Positions 50,350-59,503 of a DNA stretch of 64,000 bases are shown here, piece by piece (position 1 is the stretch's first letter; every line of letters starts with the position of its first letter). Source of the stretch: Paenibacillus rhizophilus (GTDB lineage: Bacteria; Bacillota; Bacilli; Paenibacillales; Paenibacillaceae). The notes beneath the pieces were generated by a model that was given only the letters and a program-made list of their open reading frames with translations, did no database searches and was not told where the DNA came from. The stretch spans positions 1 through 64,000 of the forward strand of contig NZ_RQPI01000016.1 in assembly GCF_003854965.1 (NCBI RefSeq). The letters are read 5' to 3'. Made by a program: the position numbers and the translations under genes.

Positions 50350-52785
50350 TTGTTGTTTACCGATAAAGAAGCATTCAAAGTAGCATTTGTCGATGATTTG
50401 GTCGGGAAGCTGGGCAAGCCGCTGGAAGAAGCAGTGAATGCCGATGTTTACCATATTCTGGGCAGTATGGTCCGTGCACAGGCTGGGAAGAATTGGGCGA
50501 ATACGAACCTGAAATACAAGGCCGGCAAGGAAAAGCAGGTTTACTATTTCTCGATGGAATTCCTGATCGGCAGGCTGCTGGGCAATAACCTGCTGAATAT
50601 GGGGGTTCTGGAGATGGTCCGGGACGGACTTTCGGAACTGGGCTTTTCTCTACAGGATGTCGAGGAGGAGGAAGCGGACGCAGGCCTGGGCAACGGCGGC
50701 TTAGGGCGGCTCGCGGCTTGCTTCCTAGATTCGCTGGCTTCCCTGCAGTATGCGGGGCATGGCTGCGGCATCCGTTACAAATACGGTCTGTTCGAGCAGA
50801 AGATCGTTGACGGGTATCAAGTGGAACTGCCCGATTACTGGCTGCAAAAAGATAACGTATGGGAAGTCCGGCGGGAAGACAAGAGCGTGGAAGTCAGATT
50901 CTGGGGACGCGTCGACATCGATAAGGTGGGCGAAAAACTCGTGTTCCGGCACAAGGATTACGAGGCGGTGCGCGCGGTCCCGTATGATGTGCCGATCATC
51001 GGCGCCGACCGGCGGCATGTCAATACACTGCGCAACTGGAGCGCCGAGTCGATTCTCCGGCCGGACAAAGCCTTCGGCCTGGAGTCGGGCACGGACTACC
51101 ACAAATTCCTCGAGTATAAACGCTCGGTGGAATCCATCTCTGAATTTCTGTACCCGGACGATTCCGAATACGAGGGTAAGCTCCTGCGTCTGAAGCAGCA
51201 GTATTTCCTGTGCAGCGCCGGCCTGCAAAGTATTCTCCGAACCTTCGGGAAGCTGGGACTTCCCCTGTCCGAGCTTCCGGACAAGGTGGCGCTCCATATC
51301 AACGATACGCATCCTACACTCGTGATTCCGGAACTGATGCGGATTCTGATGGATGACAGGGGCCTTGAATGGGATGAGGCCTGGGATATAACGACTCGCA
51401 TGGTTTCCTATACCAACCATACGATTCTTAGCGAAGCGCTGGAGAAATGGCCGGTGAACATGGTCCGCGAATTGGTGCCCCGGGTCTATCTCATCATCGA
51501 GGAGATTAACACAAGGTTCTGCGGCGAACTGTTGAGACGCTATCCCGGCGACCATAACCGGATTTCGCAAATGGCGATTATTTACGACGACCAGGTCCGG
51601 ATGGCGCATCTGGCCATTGTCGGCAGCCACAGCGTCAACGGCGTGGCCGCGCTGCATACGGATATTTTGCGAAAACGGGAAATGAGACTGTTCGACGAGC
51701 TGTATCCGCGCCGGTTCAACAACAAGACTAACGGCATTACCCACCGGCGGTGGCTGATGCATGCCAACCAGGATTTGTCCGGTTTAATCACCGATGCGAT
51801 CGGCTCGCGCTGGATGACGCATCCGCAGGAAATGATCGGTTTGATCAAATACTGCGAGGATTCCTCATTTCAGCAAAAGGTAGCCGATATCAAACGGAAG
51901 AACAAGCTGCGTCTGGCGGAATACATCAAGAGCCGGCATAACGTATTGGTCGACCCGGATTCGATCTTCGATGTGCAGGTCAAGCGGCTGCATGCCTATA
52001 AGCGCCAGCTGCTTAATATCCTGCATATCATGCATCTTTACAATCAGATCAAGGCCAGTCCGACGATCGATATGGTGCCGCGCACGTTTATTTTCGGCGC
52101 CAAAGCAGCTCCAAGCTATCATTTGGCCAAACGGATCATCAAGCTGATCAATACCGTTGCCGATATCGTCAATAAGGATTCCGACGTGAAAGGCAAAATC
52201 CGTATCTTCTTTCTGGAGAACTACTCGGTGTCGCTGGCCGAGAAGATCATCCCGGCTGCCGATGTCAGCGAGCAGATCTCGACGGCGAGCAAGGAAGCGT
52301 CGGGCACCGGCAATATGAAGTTCATGATGAACGGCGCGCTGACGATCGGAACAATGGACGGAGCCAATGTCGAGATGAACGAAATGATCGGCAACGACAA
52401 TATGTTCCTGTTCGGACTGCGCGCTGAGCAGGTCTTGGATTATTACCAATACGGCGGTTATAACGCGCGCGGCATGTACAGCAGCGACAGCCGGGTGAAG
52501 GAAGTGCTGGACCAGCTTATTACGCCGGGACCGATCTGCTGCTACCACCAGGATTTCGAGCATATTTTCCATTCGCTGCTCGATAATAACGATGAATTCT
52601 TCGTGCTGAAGGATTTTCCGAGCTATGTCGAGACGCACGTGGAAATCGACCGCGCCTACCGGAACCGCGGCGAATGGCTGAAGAAATCGATCATCAACAT
52701 CGGCCACTCCGGCAAATTCTCAAGCGATAATACGATTAGCCGATATGCATCCGAAATCTGGAATATCCGGCAGGTGCCGCTGTAA
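50350..52785 (+). CDS. glgP: Glycogen phosphorylase GlgP
   Basis: About 811 residues, typical length. It releases glucose-1-phosphate from glycogen with phosphate and pyridoxal phosphate. Marks are EADAGLGNGGLGRLAACFLD, THPTLVIPELMRIL, and the PLP lysine region EASGTGNMKFMMNGALTIGT. TTG at 50350 is chosen because AGGAGG (50337-50342) is 7 bases upstream; the GTG at 50332 has no site. It follows glgD directly. The glgA and glgB genes are not in this window, so they must lie elsewhere if the pathway is complete. Confidence 0.95.
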   Translation: MLFTDKEAFKVAFVDDLVGKLGKPLEEAVNADVYHILGSMVRAQAGKNWANTNLKYKAGKEKQVYYFSMEFLIGRLLGNNLLNMGVLEMVRDGLSELGFSLQDVEEEEADAGLGNGGLGRLAACFLDSLASLQYAGHGCGIRYKYGLFEQKIVDGYQVELPDYWLQKDNVWEVRREDKSVEVRFWGRVDIDKVGEKLVFRHKDYEAVRAVPYDVPIIGADRRHVNTLRNWSAESILRPDKAFGLESGTDYHKFLEYKRSVESISEFLYPDDSEYEGKLLRLKQQYFLCSAGLQSILRTFGKLGLPLSELPDKVALHINDTHPTLVIPELMRILMDDRGLEWDEAWDITTRMVSYTNHTILSEALEKWPVNMVRELVPRVYLIIEEINTRFCGELLRRYPGDHNRISQMAIIYDDQVRMAHLAIVGSHSVNGVAALHTDILRKREMRLFDELYPRRFNNKTNGITHRRWLMHANQDLSGLITDAIGSRWMTHPQEMIGLIKYCEDSSFQQKVADIKRKNKLRLAEYIKSRHNVLVDPDSIFDVQVKRLHAYKRQLLNILHIMHLYNQIKASPTIDMVPRTFIFGAKAAPSYHLAKRIIKLINTVADIVNKDSDVKGKIRIFFLENYSVSLAEKIIPAADVSEQISTASKEASGTGNMKFMMNGALTIGTMDGANVEMNEMIGNDNMFLFGLRAEQVLDYYQYGGYNARGMYSSDSRVKEVLDQLITPGPICCYHQDFEHIFHSLLDNNDEFFVLKDFPSYVETHVEIDRAYRNRGEWLKKSIINIGHSGKFSSDNTISRYASEIWNIRQVPL

Positions 52786-52827
52786 ACCGCTGGGAGGCGG
52801 ACGAAGGCGGAAATAAGGATAACGACA

Positions 52828-52871
52828 AACGGCTGCGCCCCGGGGATTCGGGAGCGCAGCCGTTATTTTTT
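52828..52871. terminator. Terminator after glgP
   Basis: AACGGCTGCGC pairs with GCGCAGCCGTT over 11 bp, followed by ATTTTTT. It lies between glgP and the convergent GAF protein gene. Confidence 0.85.
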
Positions 52872-52915
52872 GCATATGCAGGAGGAGCGCCATATTGAAG
52901 GCTGATGGGCAGATG

Positions 52916-53395
52916 TCAGAGGACCTCGGAGACCATGGCCGCAAAGCGCTCCAGAAACCGGCGTTCCTCGTCGTCGAACCGGTGCTTGAGCGGGCTGTCG
53001 ATATCAAGCACGCCCAGCAGCCGGCCGTCCTTGATCAGCGGAACGACAACCTCGCTGTTGGATGCGGCGTCGCAGGCGATATGCCCCGGAAAGGCGTGTA
53101 CATCATCCACGACAAGCGTCCTGCGCTCGTTCGCCGCCGTTCCGCACACCCCGCGGCCGAGCGGGATGCGGATGCAGGCCGGCAGTCCCTGAAACGGGCC
53201 GAGCACAAGCTCATTCCCGTCATACAGGTAGAAGCCGGCCCAGTTCGTATCCGTAAGGGAGAACTTGAGCAGCGCCGCAGCATTGGCCAAATTCGCGATT
53301 GCGTTCGGTTCGTCTTTCATCAAGGCCCCGAGCTGAGCCAGCATGGCTTCAAACCGCTCGCTGCGTGTTCCGTCATAAGGCATGGCCTGAAACAT
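52916..53395 (-). CDS. GAF-domain free methionine-R-sulfoxide reductase
   Basis: 159 residues, single GAF domain. NWAGFYLYDGNELVLGPFQG and then ACIRI, GRGVCGTAA and GHIACDAASNSEVVVPL carry the Cys residues conserved in fRMsr enzymes. The enzyme reduces free methionine-(R)-sulfoxide in the cytosol. AAAGGTGAT precedes the ATG. It is a single-gene unit convergent to glgP. Confidence 0.9.
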   Translation of the reverse strand: MFQAMPYDGTRSERFEAMLAQLGALMKDEPNAIANLANAAALLKFSLTDTNWAGFYLYDGNELVLGPFQGLPACIRIPLGRGVCGTAANERRTLVVDDVHAFPGHIACDAASNSEVVVPLIKDGRLLGVLDIDSPLKHRFDDEERRFLERFAAMVSEVL

Positions 53396-53651
53396 GGAGC
53401 ATCACCTTTCTGTATATGAAGTCAGTCTTAAATAAGTAAACTGTTGTAACTATCAACATAGTACAGCCGTTAAGCAGCCGTCAAGCTTTGGCGCAGTATT
53501 GTCAGAATTTAAATCTTTTGTTTATCAAATTTATGGATTGCCCAACATTAGTCTCCCTTTTCCGTTCTTTCCCAATGAGTGTTTCCCAGCCCTGGCCAGA
53601 GGGTAATGAATTCATAAATAAAGGAAGGCTTATTGCCGGAAGGAGTGAAAC

Positions 53652-53951
53652 ATGCGCGCCGATGTACAGAACATGTTCATAGGAATCCACATGCTTTATT
53701 ACGCCCGCGAGCGGGACCTGACGGTAGCGGATATGCAGAATGAGCTTGAGAAATACGGGTATCGTATAGGCGAGCGGGAGGTCAAGCAGGAACTGGAGCG
53801 TTTGACGCAGGAAAACTTCCTGACCGCCCATGGCGAGGAGTACAGCATTACGGGTACGGGAATCGAGGAGTTCAAGGGAATTCTGGCCAAGCTGGAATTG
53901 GTGTGCAGCGAGGTTCTGAAGCCGGTCAAGGCTGCAGGAACTACCGGCTGA
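53652..53951 (+). CDS. Small protein of unknown function, possible winged-helix fold
   Basis: 99 residues, not recognised as a named family. The pattern LYYARERDLTVADMQNELEK, then EVKQELERLTQENFLTAHGE and YSITGTGIEEF resembles a winged-helix arrangement (helix, recognition helix, wing) as in PadR-like proteins. GGAAGGAG is well placed before the ATG, so it is probably real. It stands alone between the fRMsr gene and the GNAT gene. Confidence 0.75.
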   Translation: MRADVQNMFIGIHMLYYARERDLTVADMQNELEKYGYRIGEREVKQELERLTQENFLTAHGEEYSITGTGIEEFKGILAKLELVCSEVLKPVKAAGTTG

Positions 53952-54105
53952 ATCAAGGAAGCGGGGGTTACCCGGACAATGGCGGAGCGGACATTCATTA
54001 TAATAATGGCGTCAGTAACGGAAGGCGTGCTGCCCTCCTGTGCGGACGCTATTTTTGTTGTCTCGAAAATAGGGTATAATTGACAGGTTCAAAGGGGGCG
54101 AGAGG

Positions 54106-54684
54106 ATGAAGGAGCACAGCGGAACGGCGCCTGTGCTAACCGGCCGCAGGCTGACACTGCGGGCTTTAAGACAGGAAGATGCCAGTGCGCTTCTTCACTG
54201 CTGGTCCCACCCGGAAGCGGCCTGCTGGCTTGGAATCCAGCCGCTGACCTCAAGGGCGGAAGCGGAAGAGTTGATCCGGCTGCTGCTGGAGATGGAGCGC
54301 GGGGAGGAGAGCCTGCGCTGGAGCATCGTGCTTTCCGGCGGAGAAGTGATCGGCAGCTGCGGCTATAACAGCTGGCAGCTCGCGGGGGCCTTCCGCGGCG
54401 AGGTGGGCTGCGAGCTGGCCCCAGCATTTTGGGGCCAAGGCTATATGCGCGAAGCGCTGACGCTGGCGCTGGGCTACGGCTTCGAAGAGATGAGGCTCAA
54501 CCGGGTGGAGGCGCAGTGCCATCCGGCCAACCTCCGGTCGGGCCGGCTGCTCACTTCACTTGGCTTTCGCCGGGAAGGAACGCTGCGCGAGTACCGCCAT
54601 ACACCGTCCGGGTTTCAGGATGTTGACTTATATGCGCTGCTGCGCAAAGAATGGCTTGGTTTAATATCAGAGAGAGAAGGATAA
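54106..54684 (+). CDS. GNAT acetyltransferase, RimJ/RimL-like
   Basis: 192 residues. LTGRRLTLRALRQEDASALL at the start, GCELAPAFWGQGYMREAL for the acetyl-CoA loop and the late NLRSGRLLTSLGFRREGTLR motif are typical of RimJ/RimL-like N-acetyltransferases. AGGGGGCGAGAGG precedes the ATG. It is followed 6 bases later by an MFS exporter gene, so the two are co-transcribed. An acetylating and exporting pair may detoxify an amine compound; this is inference. Confidence 0.92.
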   Translation: MKEHSGTAPVLTGRRLTLRALRQEDASALLHCWSHPEAACWLGIQPLTSRAEAEELIRLLLEMERGEESLRWSIVLSGGEVIGSCGYNSWQLAGAFRGEVGCELAPAFWGQGYMREALTLALGYGFEEMRLNRVEAQCHPANLRSGRLLTSLGFRREGTLREYRHTPSGFQDVDLYALLRKEWLGLISEREG

Positions 54685-54690
54685 TGATTC

Positions 54691-56205
54691 ATGAAGTTAC
54701 CGGGAATGACAGAACGCGGGCTTATTTTGACAGGGGTGCTGCTGGCGACCTTCCTGGCCGCGATTGAAGGCACCGTAACCGGCCCCGCTGGACCGGCCAT
54801 TGTCGGCGATTTCGAAGGCATGCAGTGGCTCAGCTGGATATTTACCGCTTATCTGCTGGCAATGGCGGTGACCACGCCGATTTTCGGCAAAATCAGCGAT
54901 CTGTTCGGCCGGAAGCCCGTATTTATAGGGGGTGCGGTTGTGTTTCTGACAGGCTCGCTGCTGTGCGGCCTGTCGCAGAGCATGGAGCAGCTCGTGGCCT
55001 TTCGCGCGCTGCAGGGGATGGGAGCCGGAGCGCTGATTCCGATGACGTTTACGATTATCGGCGATATATACAGTATCAAGGAGCGGGCCAGAACCCAGGG
55101 CATGCTCAGCTCGGTATGGGGAATTTCCTCTCTTGTCGGCCCGCTGCTGGGCGGTTATGTGGTGGATTACCTAAGCTGGCGCTGGGTTTTTGTCTTTAAC
55201 CTGCCGTTCGGCCTGCTGGCGATTGCCTTTATCGCCCGCTATTTGAAAGAAGAACGGATACGCCGCAAGACCGAGATCGACATAGCCGGTGTGCTGCTGT
55301 TCGCGGCGGGCATGGGCGCGCTGCTGTTCGGCCTGTCCACGGGCGGACAGAACTTCCCGTGGAACTCGCCGCTGCTAATCGCCGTGCTCGCGGCTTCCGT
55401 GGTGCTGCTGGCCGCTTTTTGGGCCGTGGAGCGGCGCGTTCCTGAGCCTATACTGCCCTTGAGATTGTTCCGGGTCCGCAATATCGCGTTCTCGACAGGC
55501 GCGAATCTGCTGATCAGTACACTGGTTATCGGGCTGTCCACGTATGTGCCGCTCTGGGTGCAGGGGGTGGATGGAGGCAGCGCGGCGTTGTCTGGCCTGC
55601 TGCTCGCTCCTTTGTCAGTCGGCTGGATGTTCGGCTCCGTGGCGGGGGGGCGTATGATTCTGCGCGAAGGCTCGCGCAGAACGGCCATGCTTGGCCTTGC
55701 GTTGATCTTAGCTGGGGCCTTCGGCCTGGCAATGTTGTCCCAGGGCTCATCCCGCTTTTTGATGCTTGTCCTGATGCTGCTCTGCGGCGTCGGCTTCGGC
55801 TATTGCTCGACCGTCTTCACGATTATCGCCCAGTCCTCGGTCGGGTATGGCATGCGCGGAGCTTCGACGGCGCTGAATACGTTCACACGCTCGCTCGGAC
55901 AGACGGTCGGGGTGGCCGTGTTCGGCTCATGGATAAACCTGCGAATCGACCACATGCTGAAGGGCTCTCCTTCGGTCGGAGTTTCCGGAGAAGACATCAA
56001 CAAGCTGCTGAATGCCCAAGCCGGAGATTCGTTGTCCGGCAGGGAGGGCGATGTCCTGCGGACAGCGCTGGAAGGCGGCCTGCATTCGCTCTTTATCGTT
56101 ATGGCCGTTATCGCCGGGCTGTCCCTGCTGATTTCGGCGGGTCTCCGAAGCGGAGTTCCGGCGCCTGAAAGCCGGGGGGCTGTCTCTAAAGAAGGTTTAG
56201 GCTAG
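54691..56205 (+). CDS. DHA2-family MFS exporter
   Basis: 504 residues with about 14 membrane segments. The first segment holds FLAAIEGTVTGPAGPAIV and the fifth the DHA2 motif C (SVWGISSLVGPLLGGYVVDY). It belongs to the same EmrB/QacA class as the MFS gene at 24519-25973 but is not a close copy. It is coupled to the GNAT gene. The substrate is unknown. Confidence 0.93.
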   Translation: MKLPGMTERGLILTGVLLATFLAAIEGTVTGPAGPAIVGDFEGMQWLSWIFTAYLLAMAVTTPIFGKISDLFGRKPVFIGGAVVFLTGSLLCGLSQSMEQLVAFRALQGMGAGALIPMTFTIIGDIYSIKERARTQGMLSSVWGISSLVGPLLGGYVVDYLSWRWVFVFNLPFGLLAIAFIARYLKEERIRRKTEIDIAGVLLFAAGMGALLFGLSTGGQNFPWNSPLLIAVLAASVVLLAAFWAVERRVPEPILPLRLFRVRNIAFSTGANLLISTLVIGLSTYVPLWVQGVDGGSAALSGLLLAPLSVGWMFGSVAGGRMILREGSRRTAMLGLALILAGAFGLAMLSQGSSRFLMLVLMLLCGVGFGYCSTVFTIIAQSSVGYGMRGASTALNTFTRSLGQTVGVAVFGSWINLRIDHMLKGSPSVGVSGEDINKLLNAQAGDSLSGREGDVLRTALEGGLHSLFIVMAVIAGLSLLISAGLRSGVPAPESRGAVSKEGLG

Positions 56206-56345
56206 CATACCTCCCTAATCGCTCGGTGTACACCTGGAGCAGACTATTTGCGAAAAATGTCTTCCAACCTTAGCTTTTTCGCCGCACTGCGGCGGGCAAA
56301 TGCCTGTTCCTGGAGCTGTGCGGGCGAGCTTAAAGCATGATTTCA

Positions 56346-56407
56346 CAAGAAGAAACGGCTTCGCCGTCCTCACAGGAGGAGGGCATCCGTTTCTCGTAGA
56401 AATATAA
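56346..56407. repeat. Inverted copy of the dispersed repeat seen at 34.1-34.3 kb
   Basis: AAGAAGAAACGGCTTCGCCG with the following TCCTC, then GGCATCCGTTTCTCGTA and AATATAA, is the reverse complement of the second repeat unit near 34270-34333 with few changes. Together with a terminator it fills the 329-bp gap behind the MFS gene. Confidence 0.7.
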
Positions 56408-56450
56408 CGCCAACGATAGGCGCAAAGCATATAAAGTCTTATATTTAGAA

Positions 56451-56498
56451 AAAAGCGGCTGCGCCGCCCTTGCAAAGGGTGGTGCAGCCGCTTTTTGC
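56451..56498. terminator. Symmetrical terminator between MFS and marR genes
   Basis: AAAAAGCGGCTGCGCCGCCC and GGGTGGTGCAGCCGCTTTTT form a long stem with G-T pairs around TTGCAAA, with T-runs in both directions. It serves the two convergent genes. Confidence 0.85.
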
Positions 56499-56534
56499 GT
56501 ACACGTACAGCCGGTGGGAGCGTACAGCCGATGC

Positions 56535-57002
56535 CTATTTCCGCGGAAGCGGAGACAGCTTCTCGGCCTGTAGGCCCATCTTTTTCAGCAGAACGATCAT
56601 CTGCTCTTTCTCCTCGTCGTTCAGTCCGCTGAAGGCGAGATGGATGCGTTCCGAATATTTCGGGTACATATCGTTCATCAGGCGCTCTCCCTCGGCCGTC
56701 AGTTCCGCAAAAATAACGCGGCGGTCGGTAGGGCAGGGCTTGCGCTGCAAATAGCCGCGTTCTTCAAGCTTGTCGATGACGTAAGTGACGTTTCCGCTTT
56801 GGAGCAGCAGCTTGGCGCCGATCTGCTGGATAGGCTGCGGTCCTTTATAGTAGAGCACTTCCATGACGGCAAAGGCCGTCGGATTGAACCCTTCGATTTT
56901 ACTTCCGATTACGGCATGCTCATTGATACTCTTGAAAGACTTGGCGAACACCCGGTACAAGTGCAGCGTCAGCTGGGTATCGCGTTCATAGGATTGTATC
57001 AT
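56535..57002 (-). CDS. MarR-family transcriptional regulator
   Basis: About 155 residues. QQIGAKLLLQSGNVTYVIDK is the recognition region and RKPCPTDRRVIFAELTAEG the wing. The start at 57002 is chosen because AAAGGGTGAGAG lies just upstream; the frame from 57113 has none. It is divergent from the MFS gene at 57319. The intergenic palindrome TTTTAAT-T-ATTAAAA (57162-57176) is a candidate operator for both. Confidence 0.93.
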   Translation of the reverse strand: MIQSYERDTQLTLHLYRVFAKSFKSINEHAVIGSKIEGFNPTAFAVMEVLYYKGPQPIQQIGAKLLLQSGNVTYVIDKLEERGYLQRKPCPTDRRVIFAELTAEGERLMNDMYPKYSERIHLAFSGLNDEEKEQMIVLLKKMGLQAEKLSPLPRK

Positions 57003-57161
57003 GCATCTCTCACCCTTTTTTTTCAATTCTTCGTGCGGGCCGCCCGCAGGGTTGAACAATCTCATCCTGAAAGCACGGTCACCTGTGCAGCGAACCTGTA
57101 TATATCCATACAATACGTTAAAAAATTGAAGAAAAACATGTGATTTGTCACAATGAGCAAC

Positions 57162-57176
57162 TTTTAATTATTAAAA
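57162..57176. promoter_or_regulatory. Candidate MarR operator
   Basis: TTTTAATTATTAAAA is a perfect 7+7 palindrome with one central base, lying between the divergent marR and MFS genes. The 316-bp region holds no gene. Confidence 0.45.
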
Positions 57177-57318
57177 ATCAAAATGCTTTCGTTCTCTGTG
57201 CCGAGACTAAAATCGGCCTTTGCGGGTAGAGGCGATTACACCCCGGGACCGATGGTGAACGGCTCCTGTTGTCTTATTATGGAAGTATAAACGATAGGGA
57301 CGATAGGAGTGGAAGGAA

Positions 57319-58629
57319 ATGCAGGATCGAAACAATCCCAATGAACAAAAAAGCAAGCTGAAGCTGGGCCGCCCGCTGACGCTGCTGCTCTCGGCGCAGC
57401 TCGTATCGAATGTGGGCGATTGGCTCCATGTGCTCGCGCTGCTGACGATGGTCGGCCTGAAGTGGAACGCCACGCCCTGGGAGATTACGGCTATCTCGCT
57501 GTGCATGGCCGCTCCAATGCTGCTGGGCGGGCCGTTCGCCGGAGTGGCCGCCGACCGGCTGAACCGCAAGGCGCTGATGATCGGCTCGGATGTGGTCCGC
57601 GCGGTTATCGTTGCCTCGCTCGTATTCGCCGGGTCGCTGAGCCAAGTCTACGTGCTGCTGCTACTGAAGGGAGCGATGGACGTCATCTTCTCGCCTGCCA
57701 AAAGCGGTAAGCTTAAAGAGCTGGTTCCCGCTTCGCAAATGGATGCCGCGGTTAGCTTAAGCTCCTCTATTGAACAAATCACGAAAATAATCGGGCCCGC
57801 CCTCGGAGGTCTGCTTGTTGCGATGTTCGGCATCTCCGTCTGCTACCTAATCGACGCCGCGACGTTTCTTGTATCGGCTGCGATTCTGGTCGCCCTGCCG
57901 CGGGGGCGGAGAATGGGATCTGAGAACCGGGCGGAAGGACGCTCCGGAAACCGGCCGTCTTTCCGCAGTGAAATGGCCTCGGGTATGCGGATTATTGCCG
58001 GAATGCCCGCTGTGCTGAGCGGCATTCTTATGCTCGTATCCGTTCTGCTCGTGCTGAATATCGCCGATTCGCAGCTTGTGACGCTGTTTCGGATCATTCC
58101 CGGCGTCAGCGGCGATCTGCTGGGCTGGTGCGTAGGGGCAAGCGGGCTGGGCACGCTGATCGCCGCGCTGCTGGTCGGACGGATGGGCAGTTCACGGCCT
58201 CCGCTTCTCTTCATGGGCCTTGGCGCCGTATTGATGGGGGCAGTATTCGCCGGGGCAGCCGTGGCGACCGCTTACGGCAAACCGGGAGCGGTCATTTATA
58301 TTATTTTATTCTCCGCCTTTCTGCTGGCAGGAGCCGGAGCGGGGCTTGTCTTCATTCCGTTTCAGTCGATGCTGCAAAAGCGGACACCCGAAGCCTATAC
58401 CGGCCGGGTTTTCGGAACAGTCAACAGTCTGGCCAGCGCGTCCGTCATTTTGGGACCGGTGGCCGGCGGGGCGCTCGTTACGGCGTCGGGTCCGGTAGCC
58501 GCCTTTATCGTCTCCGGACTGCTTACCCTGCTGCTGGGCGCGGCGATGCTGACGCTCCGGGGCTATATCGACCGCAGGGATCAAGCGGCCGGCGCCGGAG
58601 CCGCCGGAGAGAAGGCGGCTGCGTACTAA
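57319..58629 (+). CDS. MFS transporter, DHA3-type (MFS_3, macrolide-efflux-like)
   Basis: 436 residues with 12 membrane segments. LTLLLSAQLVSNVGDWLHVL and GGPFAGVAADRLNRKALMIG are the first-helix and motif-A patterns of the DHA3 group, and the late AYTGRVFGTVNSLASA segment also fits. GGAGTGGAAGGAA precedes the ATG. It is divergent from a MarR gene, a common exporter arrangement. The substrate is unknown. Confidence 0.93.
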   Translation: MQDRNNPNEQKSKLKLGRPLTLLLSAQLVSNVGDWLHVLALLTMVGLKWNATPWEITAISLCMAAPMLLGGPFAGVAADRLNRKALMIGSDVVRAVIVASLVFAGSLSQVYVLLLLKGAMDVIFSPAKSGKLKELVPASQMDAAVSLSSSIEQITKIIGPALGGLLVAMFGISVCYLIDAATFLVSAAILVALPRGRRMGSENRAEGRSGNRPSFRSEMASGMRIIAGMPAVLSGILMLVSVLLVLNIADSQLVTLFRIIPGVSGDLLGWCVGASGLGTLIAALLVGRMGSSRPPLLFMGLGAVLMGAVFAGAAVATAYGKPGAVIYIILFSAFLLAGAGAGLVFIPFQSMLQKRTPEAYTGRVFGTVNSLASASVILGPVAGGALVTASGPVAAFIVSGLLTLLLGAAMLTLRGYIDRRDQAAGAGAAGEKAAAY

Positions 58630-58739
58630 TGAGGAGTAGCTGCAAAACCCGTGATCAAGTGGTAAGATGTGTATTAGTGTCCGGCGCGGGAATGCGGCGT
58701 TGACCTTTATTATTTATACATTACTGGGAGATGGAGCAG

Positions 58740-59483
58740 TTGGAAGATAAAGAAACGGGATGTGAGATGCCAGAGCAGCCGGATATTGTACTGGACGTTG
58801 CCATAGCCGAAGCGGGGTACGAGGAAGGAGATATTCGTATCGCGGATATTTCGTTTACCGTCCGGCGCGGTCAGCTGCTTGGACTGATCGGTCCGAACGG
58901 AGCCGGCAAAAGCACGACAATCAAGACCATGCTCGGCTTGTTGAAGCATGCGAAGGCCAAGGTGGAGATCGGCGGTTCGGGCGGCGGTTCCTACGCCTAT
59001 GTGCCGGAGCAGCCGGTCTTTTATGAGGATTTGACGCTGTGGGAGCATCTTGACCTGTCTGCAGCCGCTTACGGGCTGGATTACGGACAATTCAAGGAGG
59101 CGGCGCAGCGTCTGCTCCGCCAGTTCGGCATGGAGCATGTGCGCGACGATCTGCCGGCGGGCTTCTCCAAAGGGATGAAGCAGAAAATGATGCTGATGCT
59201 CGGCTTTCTTGTACAGCCTGACGTTTATATCGTAGACGAGCCGTTCATCGGCCTCGATCCCCGCGCGACCAAAGACTTCCTGCGTCTGCTTGAGACGGAG
59301 CGGCGGCGCGGAGCCGGAGTGCTGATGTCGACGCATGTGCTGGATACGGCGGAAAAAATTTGCGACTCCTTTGTGCTCGTTTCCGCCGGAAAGGTGGCGG
59401 CCTCCGGGACGCTTGAGAATATCCGCGCGGCGGCGGGGCTGCCGGAAGCCTCGCTCTTTGACTGCTTCGATGAGCTGGCATGA
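58740..59483 (+). CDS. ecsA: ABC transporter ATPase, EcsA-like
   Basis: About 247 residues. Walker A is GPNGAGKST, the signature is FSKGMKQKMMLML, Walker B is VYIVDEPFIGLDP and the switch His is in MSTHVLD. TTG at 58740 is chosen because GGGAG (58726-58730) is 9 bases away; the ATG at 58731 touches that site directly and may be the start if spacing is relaxed. It pairs with the membrane protein gene overlapping its end. EcsAB is known to affect secretion and peptide processing in Bacillus; the transported substrate is not defined. Confidence 0.9.
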   Translation: MEDKETGCEMPEQPDIVLDVAIAEAGYEEGDIRIADISFTVRRGQLLGLIGPNGAGKSTTIKTMLGLLKHAKAKVEIGGSGGGSYAYVPEQPVFYEDLTLWEHLDLSAAAYGLDYGQFKEAAQRLLRQFGMEHVRDDLPAGFSKGMKQKMMLMLGFLVQPDVYIVDEPFIGLDPRATKDFLRLLETERRRGAGVLMSTHVLDTAEKICDSFVLVSAGKVAASGTLENIRAAAGLPEASLFDCFDELA

Positions 59484-59503
59484 TGGGGGAGGAAAAGCTT
59501 GCC

